DNA of 64,000 nt, taken from assembly GCA_963811225.1 (NCBI GenBank), contig CAWEQO010000005.1, positions 1-64,000 on the forward strand, read 5' to 3'. Positions within the stretch are counted from its first letter, which is position 1. Each line of letters opens with the position of its first letter. This stretch comes from CAWEQO01 sp963811225 (GTDB lineage: Bacteria; Chloroflexota; Anaerolineae; Anaerolineales; Anaerolineaceae). Position numbers and translations under genes: made by a program. A model generated the notes under the pieces. It saw only the letters and a program-made list of their open reading frames with translations, was not told where the DNA came from and did no database searches. Below are positions 11,005-18,992 of the stretch, piece after piece.

Positions 11005-12285
11005 TTACGAAGACTCGCTGCCTTCTTCATAAGCTTGAGATCCCACACGCACCGCTTTTGGGTCACGCACGAAGCCGTGCAGCATGCCTGTCGTCGCCAG
11101 CGCGGCCACTGCCGCCAGGATGAAGGTTGCCTGGTAACCGGCTGCGTCCGCCAGCCAGCCGCCCAGCAGTGGTGCCAGGATGGCGGCCGGGGCGATTAAC
11201 GTGTTCGCCATACCGACGTAGGTGGGGCGGTCCTCCTCCGTCCCGAAATCCAGGGTGAAGGCCATGATGATCGCCCAAAAGGCCGTGTTGCCGATCCCTG
11301 CCATGATAAACACCAGCACGAACCACCCCAGGCTCGGCGCCAGCCAGGCCGCCAGCGCGCTGATCGCAATCGCAAACGCCCCAATCTCGATCACGCCCTT
11401 GCGGCTCCAGCGGTCTGCCAGCCGCCCCAGCAGCGGGTTGGAGATCACCTGGGTGATGAACAGTACGCTGGTCATCACGCCCGCCGTGGCCTCGCTCATG
11501 CCGTGATACTGCACCGCGTAGACCACATAGAAGGCGAACGCCATCAACCCAAACTGCGACAGCACTCGCACGATCAAGAAGTTGCGAAAGTTGGGATTGG
11601 CTTTGAGGATGTCCACCGTCGAACGCAGCAGGGAAAGCCGCCCCTCTTCGACCGGACGGACCGCTTTCTCCGGCTCACGTGTCAAACCCAGGAAAAAGTA
11701 GGAGACCCACAGGAACACGCTGCCTATCAGGAAACAATAGATAAATCCTTCGACCCCCACGTAACGCTCCAGCAGAATACCGGCAATGACTGCCCCGCCG
11801 CTCGCCAGCAAGTTGGCCGACGCCGACTGAAGACCGAAGAAGGTTGCCAGGTAGTCGTTGGGGATCACCTTGCCGATCATATTCTGCCATGCGTTGGCGG
11901 TAAAGCCGGCTCCCAATCCTTGCCACAGCAGCAGAGTGAAGATGACCACCAGCGCCACAGACACCGACAAATGCGGCAGCAGCCATGCCACCAATGCCAG
12001 CCCTAAGAACGGCAGCCGTTCGTGGATCGTAGCAAACATTACGAAGGGCTTGAAGCGTGGCATGCTCGAGATGTGCCGGGCGGTGAAGAGCTGCGGCAGC
12101 TGCCAGCCCATGGTATGCAGCGCCGGGATCAACCCAATTAGCGCGGCCGAGTGGGTCATCGTCGAAACGAACAGCGGGATCACCGTTGTGAGCGATGCAA
12201 ACCCGAGGGCTGCACCGAAAAAACCACCATCCAGCATATTGACGATAAAGTTGTACCGTAAATGATTTTCAGTTTGATTGTTCAA
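11005..12285 (-). CDS. Major facilitator superfamily transporter
   Basis: 426 residues with about twelve hydrophobic segments in two halves separated by a charged cytoplasmic loop (about residues 205-235, LTREPEKAVRPVEEGR). The second half carries an MFS motif A-like GRLADRWSRKG. This is the fold of a secondary transporter driven by an ion gradient; substrate cannot be predicted. The initial MNNQTENHLRYNFIVNMLDG is short and polar before helix 1, supporting the ATG start. The gene stands alone between hairpins, with the ATPase riboswitch promoter just downstream of its stop. Confidence 0.85.
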   Translation of the reverse strand: MNNQTENHLRYNFIVNMLDGGFFGAALGFASLTTVIPLFVSTMTHSAALIGLIPALHTMGWQLPQLFTARHISSMPRFKPFVMFATIHERLPFLGLALVAWLLPHLSVSVALVVIFTLLLWQGLGAGFTANAWQNMIGKVIPNDYLATFFGLQSASANLLASGGAVIAGILLERYVGVEGFIYCFLIGSVFLWVSYFFLGLTREPEKAVRPVEEGRLSLLRSTVDILKANPNFRNFLIVRVLSQFGLMAFAFYVVYAVQYHGMSEATAGVMTSVLFITQVISNPLLGRLADRWSRKGVIEIGAFAIAISALAAWLAPSLGWFVLVFIMAGIGNTAFWAIIMAFTLDFGTEEDRPTYVGMANTLIAPAAILAPLLGGWLADAAGYQATFILAAVAALATTGMLHGFVRDPKAVRVGSQAYEEGSESS

Positions 12286-12311
12286 TCCGGGATTCCGCTA
12301 AGGATCCTCCG

Positions 12312-12342
12312 GCAAAGACCCCGGATAGTCCGGGGTCTTTGC
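12312..12342 (-). terminator. Hairpin after the DUF1540-like gene
   Basis: A perfect 14-bp stem GCAAAGACCCCGGA/TCCGGGGTCTTTGC with a 3-nt TAG loop, between the small Cys protein and the MFS gene. No T run follows on either side, so it may also act as an mRNA end stabiliser. Confidence 0.6.
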
Positions 12343-12392
12343 ATAGCATATGCTTTTGGACAAAACCTGAATTCTCAAATAATTCCTGAGAA

Positions 12393-12626
12393 CTAAAACT
12401 CGTCTTCCTCGTCATCTGTCCAGATATCGTCTTCCTCTTCTTCTTCCTCGAACTCTTCCCATTCTTCCGCTTCTTCTTCCTCATCCCACCCATCTTCTGA
12501 GGAGACCTCGGCGGTCGGAGAATAGGTCGTGCAGCCGGTATCCGGATCAATTTCTACTGAAGCGGCGCTGCAGTAACCTTCGTCCAGAAAGGCGCAATCG
12601 AGATAGTGGCATCGGATTCGGGGCAT
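12393..12626 (-). CDS. Small DUF1540-like Cys protein with an acidic tail
   Basis: 77 residues. The N-terminal half has four Cys (6, 11, 19, 32) in a C-x4-C-x7-C-x12-C arrangement followed by TTY, close to the DUF1540 pattern and likely to bind a metal. The C-terminal half (about 42-77) is almost entirely Glu/Asp with a few Trp and Phe. Function is unknown. It lies between a VKOR-type redox gene and an MFS permease; 18 nt separate it from VKOR, so co-transcription is likely. Ribosome site AGGAGGAA sits before the ATG. Confidence 0.6.
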   Translation of the reverse strand: MPRIRCHYLDCAFLDEGYCSAASVEIDPDTGCTTYSPTAEVSSEDGWDEEEEAEEWEEFEEEEEEDDIWTDDEEDEF

Positions 12627-12644
12627 CGTGTGGATTCCTCCTGC

Positions 12645-13088
12645 CTAAGGATTGGTTTCGGCCTGTGGGCGAAACAGGCTGATCAGGGATCCTATAAAAA
12701 GGATCCCCATGATGGTCGCGGATAACACACAGAAGGGGCAAATTGCTTTCAGAACCGCCACCTCAATGTAGGTCAAGTATGCTGAATATAAGACACCAAA
12801 TAATGTAATGCCAAAAACAAGTAACGGAGAATTCGATTGCCAGAAGCCGGGTCTATTTTGTAAAGATAATAGCACAAGAATAGCCAAATAGGAAACGCCT
12901 CCAAAGATTGCAATCGGAATCCCTGCAATTTCAGAGTATTGGCTGTTGTTGACGCTCCAGCAGTCACCCAGCCCTTGGATGCACATTGCCTGGCTGTGCG
13001 CCAGTTTTGCGATCGTCAGGTAGATCGAATCGACTAACCCGATGGCCGCGAATACCATTAATGTCTTTTTCAAAGTTGATTGATTCAT
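12645..13088 (-). CDS. Vitamin K epoxide reductase (VKOR) family protein
   Basis: 147 residues with four to five hydrophobic helices. The two redox pairs are visible: loop cysteines C36 and C43, and the active-site C117-P-F-C120, with the conserved NSQYSEIAGIP segment giving the Ser. Bacterial VKOR homologues reoxidise a DsbA-like partner using quinone, and no fused thioredoxin domain is present here. ATG 13088 follows the moeA stop with no intervening base, so the pair is translationally coupled, although no functional link to molybdopterin is known. Confidence 0.88.
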   Translation of the reverse strand: MNQSTLKKTLMVFAAIGLVDSIYLTIAKLAHSQAMCIQGLGDCWSVNNSQYSEIAGIPIAIFGGVSYLAILVLLSLQNRPGFWQSNSPLLVFGITLFGVLYSAYLTYIEVAVLKAICPFCVLSATIMGILFIGSLISLFRPQAETNP

Positions 13089-14342
13089 TTATCCCATGCA
13101 GCTTTCATCCAGTAACCAGGCATCGACGATCGAGCCTGCAGGAAGCGATTTTACCCCAGAGGGCAGAATCAGTAAAGCATTTGCCTGTACTAAAGAGAAT
13201 AAATTTCCAGATCCCTGATGGCCCGTCAGGGTTGCAATCGCTTGGCCCTCTTCCATATGGATAATGCTGCGCAGGTAGCTCTCGCGCCCGTCCGATTCGA
13301 CCGCCTCCGCCAGCTTAGCTCGCACCGTCTGGCGCTCGATTTGCGGCAGTCCCGACAGCTTGCTCAACACCGGCAGCACAAACACCAGGAACCCGATGTA
13401 GGATGAGACCGGATTGCCGGGCAGGCCGATCACCGGGATGGACTTGTAGCTGCCAAAGGCCAGCGGCTTTCCAGGGCGCATGTTGACCCGCCAGAACGAC
13501 AGGGCGCCGTTCTCTTCCACGATTGTGCGCACGAAGTCCTTCGCGCCCACGCTCACCCCGGCCGACGTGACGATCAGGTCCGCCCCCGCATCCACCGCCT
13601 GCTCGAAGAGCTCGCGCACCGCCTCCGGCTCGTCCGCCGCAATCCCCAGCCAGATCACCTCTGCGCCGTGGTTCTCTGCCAGCGCCGCCAGTGAGTATGA
13701 GTTGGAGTTGCGGATCATCCCAGGCGTCAGCGGCGTCTCCGGAGCGACCAGTTCATCCCCAGACGAGAACAGCGCCAGCCGCGGCTTGCGGTACACCGGC
13801 GCTTGCGCCACGCCCAGCGTTGCCAGGGCGCCCACGCTGCTGGGGGTCAGCTTCTTACCGCTCTGCAGCACTACCACCCCGGCTTGCAGGTCGCTGCCGG
13901 TCTTACGTACGTAGGCGCCGGCCGTTACCGCCCGCTTCACCAGCACCTCATCCGGCAAATCTTGCCCGGGCTGCTCGGTGTAACGATCGGTATCCTCCAC
14001 AGGGACCACTGCGTCTGCCCCTTTCGGCAGCGGCGCACCGGTCATGATGCGAGCCGCCTGCCCTTGCTCAAGTTGAATATCCGGAAAGGAACCGGCCGGG
14101 ATGTCTGCCACCACCCGCAGGCGAACGGGCGTATCCGTCGACGCGCCCTGCACGTCCGCAGCCAGCACGGCGTAGCCGTCCATGCTTGAGTTGTCGAATA
14201 GAGGAAAATTTTCTTTGGAGCTTACATCCTGCGCCAGCACACGGCCATGGGCTCGTTCGAGCGGCGTCGTTTCCGTTGAAACGGCATGGAACTGCGCCAG
14301 GATCTTCTCTTGAGCTTCGCTTACCGACATCAACTGTGCCAA
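13089..14342 (-). CDS. moeA: Molybdopterin molybdenumtransferase MoeA
   Basis: 417 residues, standard MoeA length. Landmarks include FDNSSMDGYA near residue 50, MTGAPLPKGADAVVP near 115, the MoCF-fold GMIRNSNSY and TSAGVSVGAKDF, and the conserved PVIGLPGNPVSS near 305. It inserts molybdate into adenylylated molybdopterin to make Moco, in the cytoplasm. The start is ATG at 14342. Upstream on the minus strand is a TATAAT without a good -35. No other moa/moe genes or Moco riboswitch are in the window. Confidence 0.95.
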   Translation of the reverse strand: MAQLMSVSEAQEKILAQFHAVSTETTPLERAHGRVLAQDVSSKENFPLFDNSSMDGYAVLAADVQGASTDTPVRLRVVADIPAGSFPDIQLEQGQAARIMTGAPLPKGADAVVPVEDTDRYTEQPGQDLPDEVLVKRAVTAGAYVRKTGSDLQAGVVVLQSGKKLTPSSVGALATLGVAQAPVYRKPRLALFSSGDELVAPETPLTPGMIRNSNSYSLAALAENHGAEVIWLGIAADEPEAVRELFEQAVDAGADLIVTSAGVSVGAKDFVRTIVEENGALSFWRVNMRPGKPLAFGSYKSIPVIGLPGNPVSSYIGFLVFVLPVLSKLSGLPQIERQTVRAKLAEAVESDGRESYLRSIIHMEEGQAIATLTGHQGSGNLFSLVQANALLILPSGVKSLPAGSIVDAWLLDESCMG

Positions 14343-14508
14343 GGTCTTCGCCCCTTTGTTTCTATAACCAGTCTCTCAGGCGCGCAATTATAACATCATT
14401 ACTCGCTCGAATGGCTTCGGTTTGCAATGCTTTCGGGGCAAATCGGATAGGCTCCAACGTATCCAATCATTCCCCCTTGCAATCGCCGTCCTCATGGAAG
14501 GTGATTCA

Positions 14509-14602
14509 GGAGGGAATAAAGCAGCTCCCTCTGGAATTCTGGAGTTCCAAACCGATAAGATTGGAACTCCAGAACTCCAGAGGGAGCTGCTTTATTCCCT
14601 CC
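14509..14602. repeat. 42-bp-stem palindrome downstream of rel
   Basis: Arms 14509-14550 and 14561-14602 are complementary over 42 bp with a single mismatch and a 10-nt loop. It starts 11 nt after the rel stop, so it can act as its terminator, but it is far longer than needed. It shares ACTCCAGAACTCCA (14566-14579) with the palindrome at 39202-39299. Confidence 0.85.
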
Positions 14603-14613
14603 CGGATGGCGCT

Positions 14614-16818
14614 TTACCCTGGCTTCATCCGGTGCGCTTCCATGACGTTCGGAAGATTCTCGATCCGCGTCAACACCCGGCTCAATTGGGTGATATCCCC
14701 CACCTCGATCACCAGCCAGATCGACGCCAGGTTGTGTGCCACCTTCAGGTTCACATCGATTAGATTGATGTTCTCGTTATAAATGATATTGTAAATATCG
14801 CCCATCAGGCCTTGCCGGTCGTATGCCTTGATCTCCAACTTGACCGGGTAGGTCTTCATCGGTTCACCCCACGAGACCTTGACGATCCGCTCGCGCTCGT
14901 CCATCCGCAGGATATTCGGGCAATCCTGCCGGTGGATGGTCGCCCCGCGCCCGCGCGTAATGTACCCCACGATCGGATCGCCCGGGTTGGGGTTGCAGCA
15001 GCGCGCAAAATTGGTCAGTAAGCCCTTCAGCCCGACCACCGAAACCTGGTTGCCGTTCTTCCGATCCTCAGTCGATGGTCTCGGCTCCAGCAGCGGGTCT
15101 TTGGCCTTCCCAATCTCGCTGACCTTGTTGATAATCCGCCCAATCGAGATATCGCCGCAGCCGATGCCAACATACAATTCTTCGCTGTTGTTGTAGTCGA
15201 ACAGGTTCGCCAGGTCGTTCAGCTCCAGGTCCACCATCCCCAGCCGCCGCAGCTCCTTCTCCAGGATCACCTTGCCCTGGGTCAGGTTCTGCTCGCGGTC
15301 CTGATACTTGAACCACTGCCGGATCTTCGAGCGCGCCCGCTGGGTTTTGACCAATCCCAGGTTGGCGTTCAGCCAGTCCCGGCTGGGGCCGCCCTGCTTG
15401 GCGGTCAGGATCTCTAACTGATCGCCGGTCTTCAGCACGTAGTCCAGGCTAACCAGCTTTCCGTTGATCTTTGCGCCTCGGCAGCGGTGGCCGATCTCTG
15501 TGTGGACGTGGTAGGCAAAGTCGATCGGGGTCGAGCCGGTCGGCAGGTCGATAATGTCGCCGCGCGGCGTGAATACGTACACCCGGTCTTCGAATACGTC
15601 GCTCTTCATGCCCTCGACGAATTCTGAAGCATCGTCTACGTCCTGACGCCACTCCATCAGGCGCCGGATCCAGCTGATGCGCTGCTCGTAGATGTCGTCG
15701 CGCTTGCCCTTCTCTTTATATCGCCAGTGCGCAGCGATGCCATACTCGGCGTTCTGGTGCATCTCGGAGGTGCGGATCTGCACTTCCAGCGGCTTGCCGT
15801 CGTCGTAAATGACCGCGGTATGTAATGATTGGTAGAAGTTGTCCTTCGGGGAAGCGATGTAGTCGTCGAATTCGTGGGGCATGGGCCGCCAGTTCCCATG
15901 GATCACGCCCAGCGCAGCATAGCACGCCGGAATGTCCGGAACGATCAGGCGTACGCCGCGCAAGTCGCGCACCATCTCGAACGGCTTGCCCTTTTCCTTC
16001 ATCTTTCGAAAGATCGAGTAGATGTGCTTGGGTCGCCCGGAAATTTCGGCTTTGATCCCGGCCGTTTCCAGCACCGTCTCCAGGTGCTCGATGATCTGCA
16101 CGACCGTCCGCTCGCGGTCCGAGCGCCGTTCCGACAGGTTGTCGGCGATCTCGGCGTATTTCTCCGGGTTGACATAGCGGAAGGCAGTGTCTTCCAGCTC
16201 CCATTTAATTCGCCAGATCCCCAAGCGGTTCGCCAGTGGAGCAAAGATGTCCAGCGTTTCCTGGGCAATTACCGTCCGTTTATGCTCGGGCATGTAGCGC
16301 AGCGTGCGCATGTTGTGCAGGCGATCCGCCAGCTTGATCAACACCACCCGGATATCGTCGCCCATGGCGAGGAAGGTCTTTCTCAGCGTCTCGTTGCGCA
16401 GGTCGCGGCGGTGCGAGCGCATGCCCGGGTCTGCCACGGCAACCGGCTCTTCCGTGTTCTCTTCCAACACCTCTTCCAAGTGCTCCACCCGCGACACGCG
16501 CGGCAGGTTCGTCAGCTTGGTGACCCCATCCACCAGGCTGGCCACCTCTGGGCCAAACTCGTGGGTGACGTCGTCCAGGGTGACCGTTGTATCCTCGACC
16601 GTATCGTGCAGCAGCCCGGCGACGATGACCGCCGGAGGAATTCGCAGTTCCGCCAGGATCGCCGCCACTGTCACGCAGTGGGTGATGTAGGGCTCTCCGG
16701 AGGCGCGCGTCTGCCCTTCGTGTGCTTGTTCGGCAAACTTGTACGCGCGCATAACCAGGTCGCGGTCGGCCAGGCTAAAATTGTCCGGAAGGATTTCCAT
16801 TAAGCTTTCGATTTTCAT
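14614..16818 (-). CDS. rel: Bifunctional (p)ppGpp synthetase/hydrolase Rel (RelA/SpoT family)
   Basis: 734 residues with the full long-RSH layout. The HD hydrolase domain has the metal motif H71-D72-TVEDT, the synthetase has GRPKHIYSIFRKM and FYQSLHTAV, followed by TGS (about 405-465, VYVFTPRGDIIDLP) and a C-terminal ACT domain (about 660-734). Retention of HDxxED and the synthetase motif suggests both activities. Relative to common Rel proteins there is a 25-residue charged insertion at about 112-136 inside the HD domain. It makes and degrades the stringent-response alarmone in the cytoplasm. A long palindrome terminates it. Confidence 0.95.
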   Translation of the reverse strand: MKIESLMEILPDNFSLADRDLVMRAYKFAEQAHEGQTRASGEPYITHCVTVAAILAELRIPPAVIVAGLLHDTVEDTTVTLDDVTHEFGPEVASLVDGVTKLTNLPRVSRVEHLEEVLEENTEEPVAVADPGMRSHRRDLRNETLRKTFLAMGDDIRVVLIKLADRLHNMRTLRYMPEHKRTVIAQETLDIFAPLANRLGIWRIKWELEDTAFRYVNPEKYAEIADNLSERRSDRERTVVQIIEHLETVLETAGIKAEISGRPKHIYSIFRKMKEKGKPFEMVRDLRGVRLIVPDIPACYAALGVIHGNWRPMPHEFDDYIASPKDNFYQSLHTAVIYDDGKPLEVQIRTSEMHQNAEYGIAAHWRYKEKGKRDDIYEQRISWIRRLMEWRQDVDDASEFVEGMKSDVFEDRVYVFTPRGDIIDLPTGSTPIDFAYHVHTEIGHRCRGAKINGKLVSLDYVLKTGDQLEILTAKQGGPSRDWLNANLGLVKTQRARSKIRQWFKYQDREQNLTQGKVILEKELRRLGMVDLELNDLANLFDYNNSEELYVGIGCGDISIGRIINKVSEIGKAKDPLLEPRPSTEDRKNGNQVSVVGLKGLLTNFARCCNPNPGDPIVGYITRGRGATIHRQDCPNILRMDERERIVKVSWGEPMKTYPVKLEIKAYDRQGLMGDIYNIIYNENINLIDVNLKVAHNLASIWLVIEVGDITQLSRVLTRIENLPNVMEAHRMKPG

Positions 16819-16994
16819 ACCATTACCTACAGGCGTCCAGGGTTTTCACCTGCTGCCTTCTTTAATAAGTATAATCTTTCACCCTGATTATCAACAAGGG
16901 GAACTGGATATATTATAGTGAATTTCTAATACTGCGGGTTAATTTTGTATCACCTGTTTCGAACCTCGATGGTCTCGTCCCAAGCTGTCAGGCT

Positions 16995-17684
16995 CTACTC
17001 CTGCGGTTTCTCCCGATCCTTCTTTCCATTAAACCGCTCAACCAGCTCCTCCAATGGCATATCTTCCATCGACAAGATCACCAGGTCTGCTTCAGAGAAA
17101 TCCAGTGAGCGGGTGGCCTCATTGGGTACCGCCACCGCATGGCATCCCGCCATCTTGGCTGCATGGACACCATTTACAGAATCCTCAAACACGATCGTCT
17201 CACCCGGCTGAAGGTTCAGGCGCTCTGCCGCCAGCAGGAACAGGTCTGGGTGCGGCTTCACCCGCTCCACGTCGTCGGCTGTGCAGATCGTCTCGAACCG
17301 CTCCACCAGGCCAATCCGCCCCAGGTGCTCGCTGATCCACGGCCAGTCTGAGCTGCTCGCGATCGCCGTGCGCAAGCCCATTCTGGCAGCGGCATTCAGG
17401 TAAGCCTCCACGCCCGGGCGCGCCACTTCTTGCTGCACCTTCTGCCGGTACAGCGCTTCTCGGTGCTGCCAGACCGCATCCCGATCCAGCTTGCGCCCGG
17501 CGGCCTCCTCCAACTTATCCATTAGCTCCGGAATGTTCCAGTACATCCCGGTGTACGCCAGCCAAATCTCCTGCGGCATGTGCCCCTGGTAGGATTGGAA
17601 CACTTCTTCCCAGGTGGCATAATCGGGCGTCTCGGTATCCACGATCAGGCCATCGAAATCAAAAATTAGTCCTTTAATCATCAT
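16995..17684 (-). CDS. HAD-superfamily phosphatase (beta-phosphoglucomutase-like)
   Basis: 229 residues of HAD subfamily IA. Motif I is DFDGLIVDTE (nucleophile D9 and acid D11), followed by a helical cap, motif II IASSSDW, motif III K in RVKPHPD, and motif IV FEDSVNG. This set is typical of sugar-phosphate phosphatases and beta-phosphoglucomutases; the substrate cannot be chosen. Start taken at ATG 17684; the next codon is also ATG. The upstream 140 nt hold a 41-bp-stem palindrome, so it is probably transcribed separately from the dehydrogenase genes before it. Confidence 0.82.
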   Translation of the reverse strand: MMIKGLIFDFDGLIVDTETPDYATWEEVFQSYQGHMPQEIWLAYTGMYWNIPELMDKLEEAAGRKLDRDAVWQHREALYRQKVQQEVARPGVEAYLNAAARMGLRTAIASSSDWPWISEHLGRIGLVERFETICTADDVERVKPHPDLFLLAAERLNLQPGETIVFEDSVNGVHAAKMAGCHAVAVPNEATRSLDFSEADLVILSMEDMPLEELVERFNGKKDREKPQE

Positions 17685-17722
17685 CTGCCTATTTTACCTT
17701 GAGAACCGGGAAAAGCATAACA

Positions 17723-17818
17723 CAAAGAATATCACACAGGGCAAAGAAGACAGGGACGCAGAGATTTCTAAAAGAACCTCTGCGTCCCTGTCTTCTTTGC
17801 CCTGTGTGATATTCTTTG
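17723..17818. repeat. 41-bp perfect palindrome
   Basis: Arms 17723-17763 and 17778-17818 are perfectly complementary over 41 bp around a 14-nt loop. It begins 7 nt beyond the stop of the FAD oxidoreductase gene and could end that operon. The loop/right-arm junction carries TTCTAAAAGAACCTCTG (17766-17782), matching 7984-8000 with one change. Confidence 0.88.
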
Positions 17819-17825
17819 CTTTCTT

Positions 17826-18992
17826 CTACTTCAACAGCTCCTGCCCGCCGAACTCCCGGTCCGGCGCCATGTACTCCAACGTCTGGTGGTCATCCGGCGT
17901 CAACCGGTCCTGCGCCATCCGCACCAGCAGCTCCGCCAGCCCCGGCCCCAACATGAACCCCTGCCCGCACATGCCGACCGCGTTCAGAAATCCCTGCACA
18001 CCTTCGGCCCAGCCGACGATCGGGAAGCCGTCCGGCGTCATCGGGTACAGCCCGCCCCAGGTGCGCCGGACCCGGATGTTCTTCAAGCGCGGCATGACCT
18101 CCACCATACGTTTGGCCACCATTGGCAGGAATCTGCTGGTCTCATTTGTGTCGTAGCCCCAGACGCTCGGGCTGGGCGTAATGCAGAACAGGATTTGCCC
18201 GGTGGCGTGTTGGTAGAAGTAGTAATTGGCCGAGCCTGGGGCGCTGCGGATGTCCACAATCATCGGGTCGAGGAAATGGGCCACCGCCTCGGTGATGGCC
18301 GCCTCGTGTAAATCCGGCTTGACCGGCACTTCTACGCCCACCATCTGCGAGATTTCGTTCGCCCACGCTCCGGCCGCGTTGACCACCAAACTCGTACCAT
18401 ACAGGCCCTGGTCGGTGCGCACCGCGCTCACTTTGCCGCTCTTTTGGATGACCTCGCGCACCGGCTCGTTAAAGCGGAACTCCGCGCCGTGCTGCCTGGC
18501 CTGCCTGTAAAAGGCGTGCGTGGCCAGCAGCGGAGAAGCGCTGCCATCGTCCGGTGAGAAGCTGCCGCCTAACAGCCCGTTTGGGTTCAGATCGGGGGAG
18601 ATTTCCAGCAGATCATCTTTGCCCAGGTAGTCCACGTTCAAGTCATAGCGCTTTTGCGTGGCGGTCAGCGCCTTCAGGGTGCTCTCTTCCTGGTCTCGAT
18701 ATGCCACAAAACAGTAGCCGCCCTTGGTCCACTCGATATCCTCGCCGTAGATCTGCTGCCATGTCGAGAAGATCTCGATACTGCGCAGGCTCAAACGGAT
18801 CTTGGCCGGGTCCGAGTGGGTGGCGCGGATACCGCCGATTGCTTTCTTGTTCGATTCTTGTCCCACGCTGGCATGCGACTCGAGCACGAGCGTGCGGAAG
18901 CCTGCCTGCGCAAAGTAAAAAGCCGCCGGAGCGCCAACCGAACCGGCCCCAACGATCACGACATCGTAATGCGGAATGGAAGCCTCAGTCAT
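17826..18992 (-). CDS. FAD-dependent oxidoreductase, DAO family (HcnC/SoxB-like beta subunit)
   Basis: 388 residues from ATG 18992, chosen because GGAGGAGGG precedes it and it overlaps the upstream stop by 8 nt. An N-terminal dinucleotide fold VIVGAGSVGAPAA binds FAD, and the C-terminal GMCGQGFMLGPGLAELL is the conserved DAO FAD-contact segment. Such proteins oxidise amines or amino acids (sarcosine, glycine, proline or hydroxyproline, opines). Coupling to the gene before it, which fuses the electron-transfer modules, makes this the substrate-oxidising subunit of a two-component dehydrogenase. The actual substrate is unknown. Confidence 0.85.
   Translation of the reverse strand: MTEASIPHYDVVIVGAGSVGAPAAFYFAQAGFRTLVLESHASVGQESNKKAIGGIRATHSDPAKIRLSLRSIEIFSTWQQIYGEDIEWTKGGYCFVAYRDQEESTLKALTATQKRYDLNVDYLGKDDLLEISPDLNPNGLLGGSFSPDDGSASPLLATHAFYRQARQHGAEFRFNEPVREVIQKSGKVSAVRTDQGLYGTSLVVNAAGAWANEISQMVGVEVPVKPDLHEAAITEAVAHFLDPMIVDIRSAPGSANYYFYQHATGQILFCITPSPSVWGYDTNETSRFLPMVAKRMVEVMPRLKNIRVRRTWGGLYPMTPDGFPIVGWAEGVQGFLNAVGMCGQGFMLGPGLAELLVRMAQDRLTPDDHQTLEYMAPDREFGGQELLK

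Noticed and set aside
14343..14508. Moco riboswitch upstream of moeA
   Set aside because: None of the conserved Moco RNA blocks or their pairing were found in the leader.
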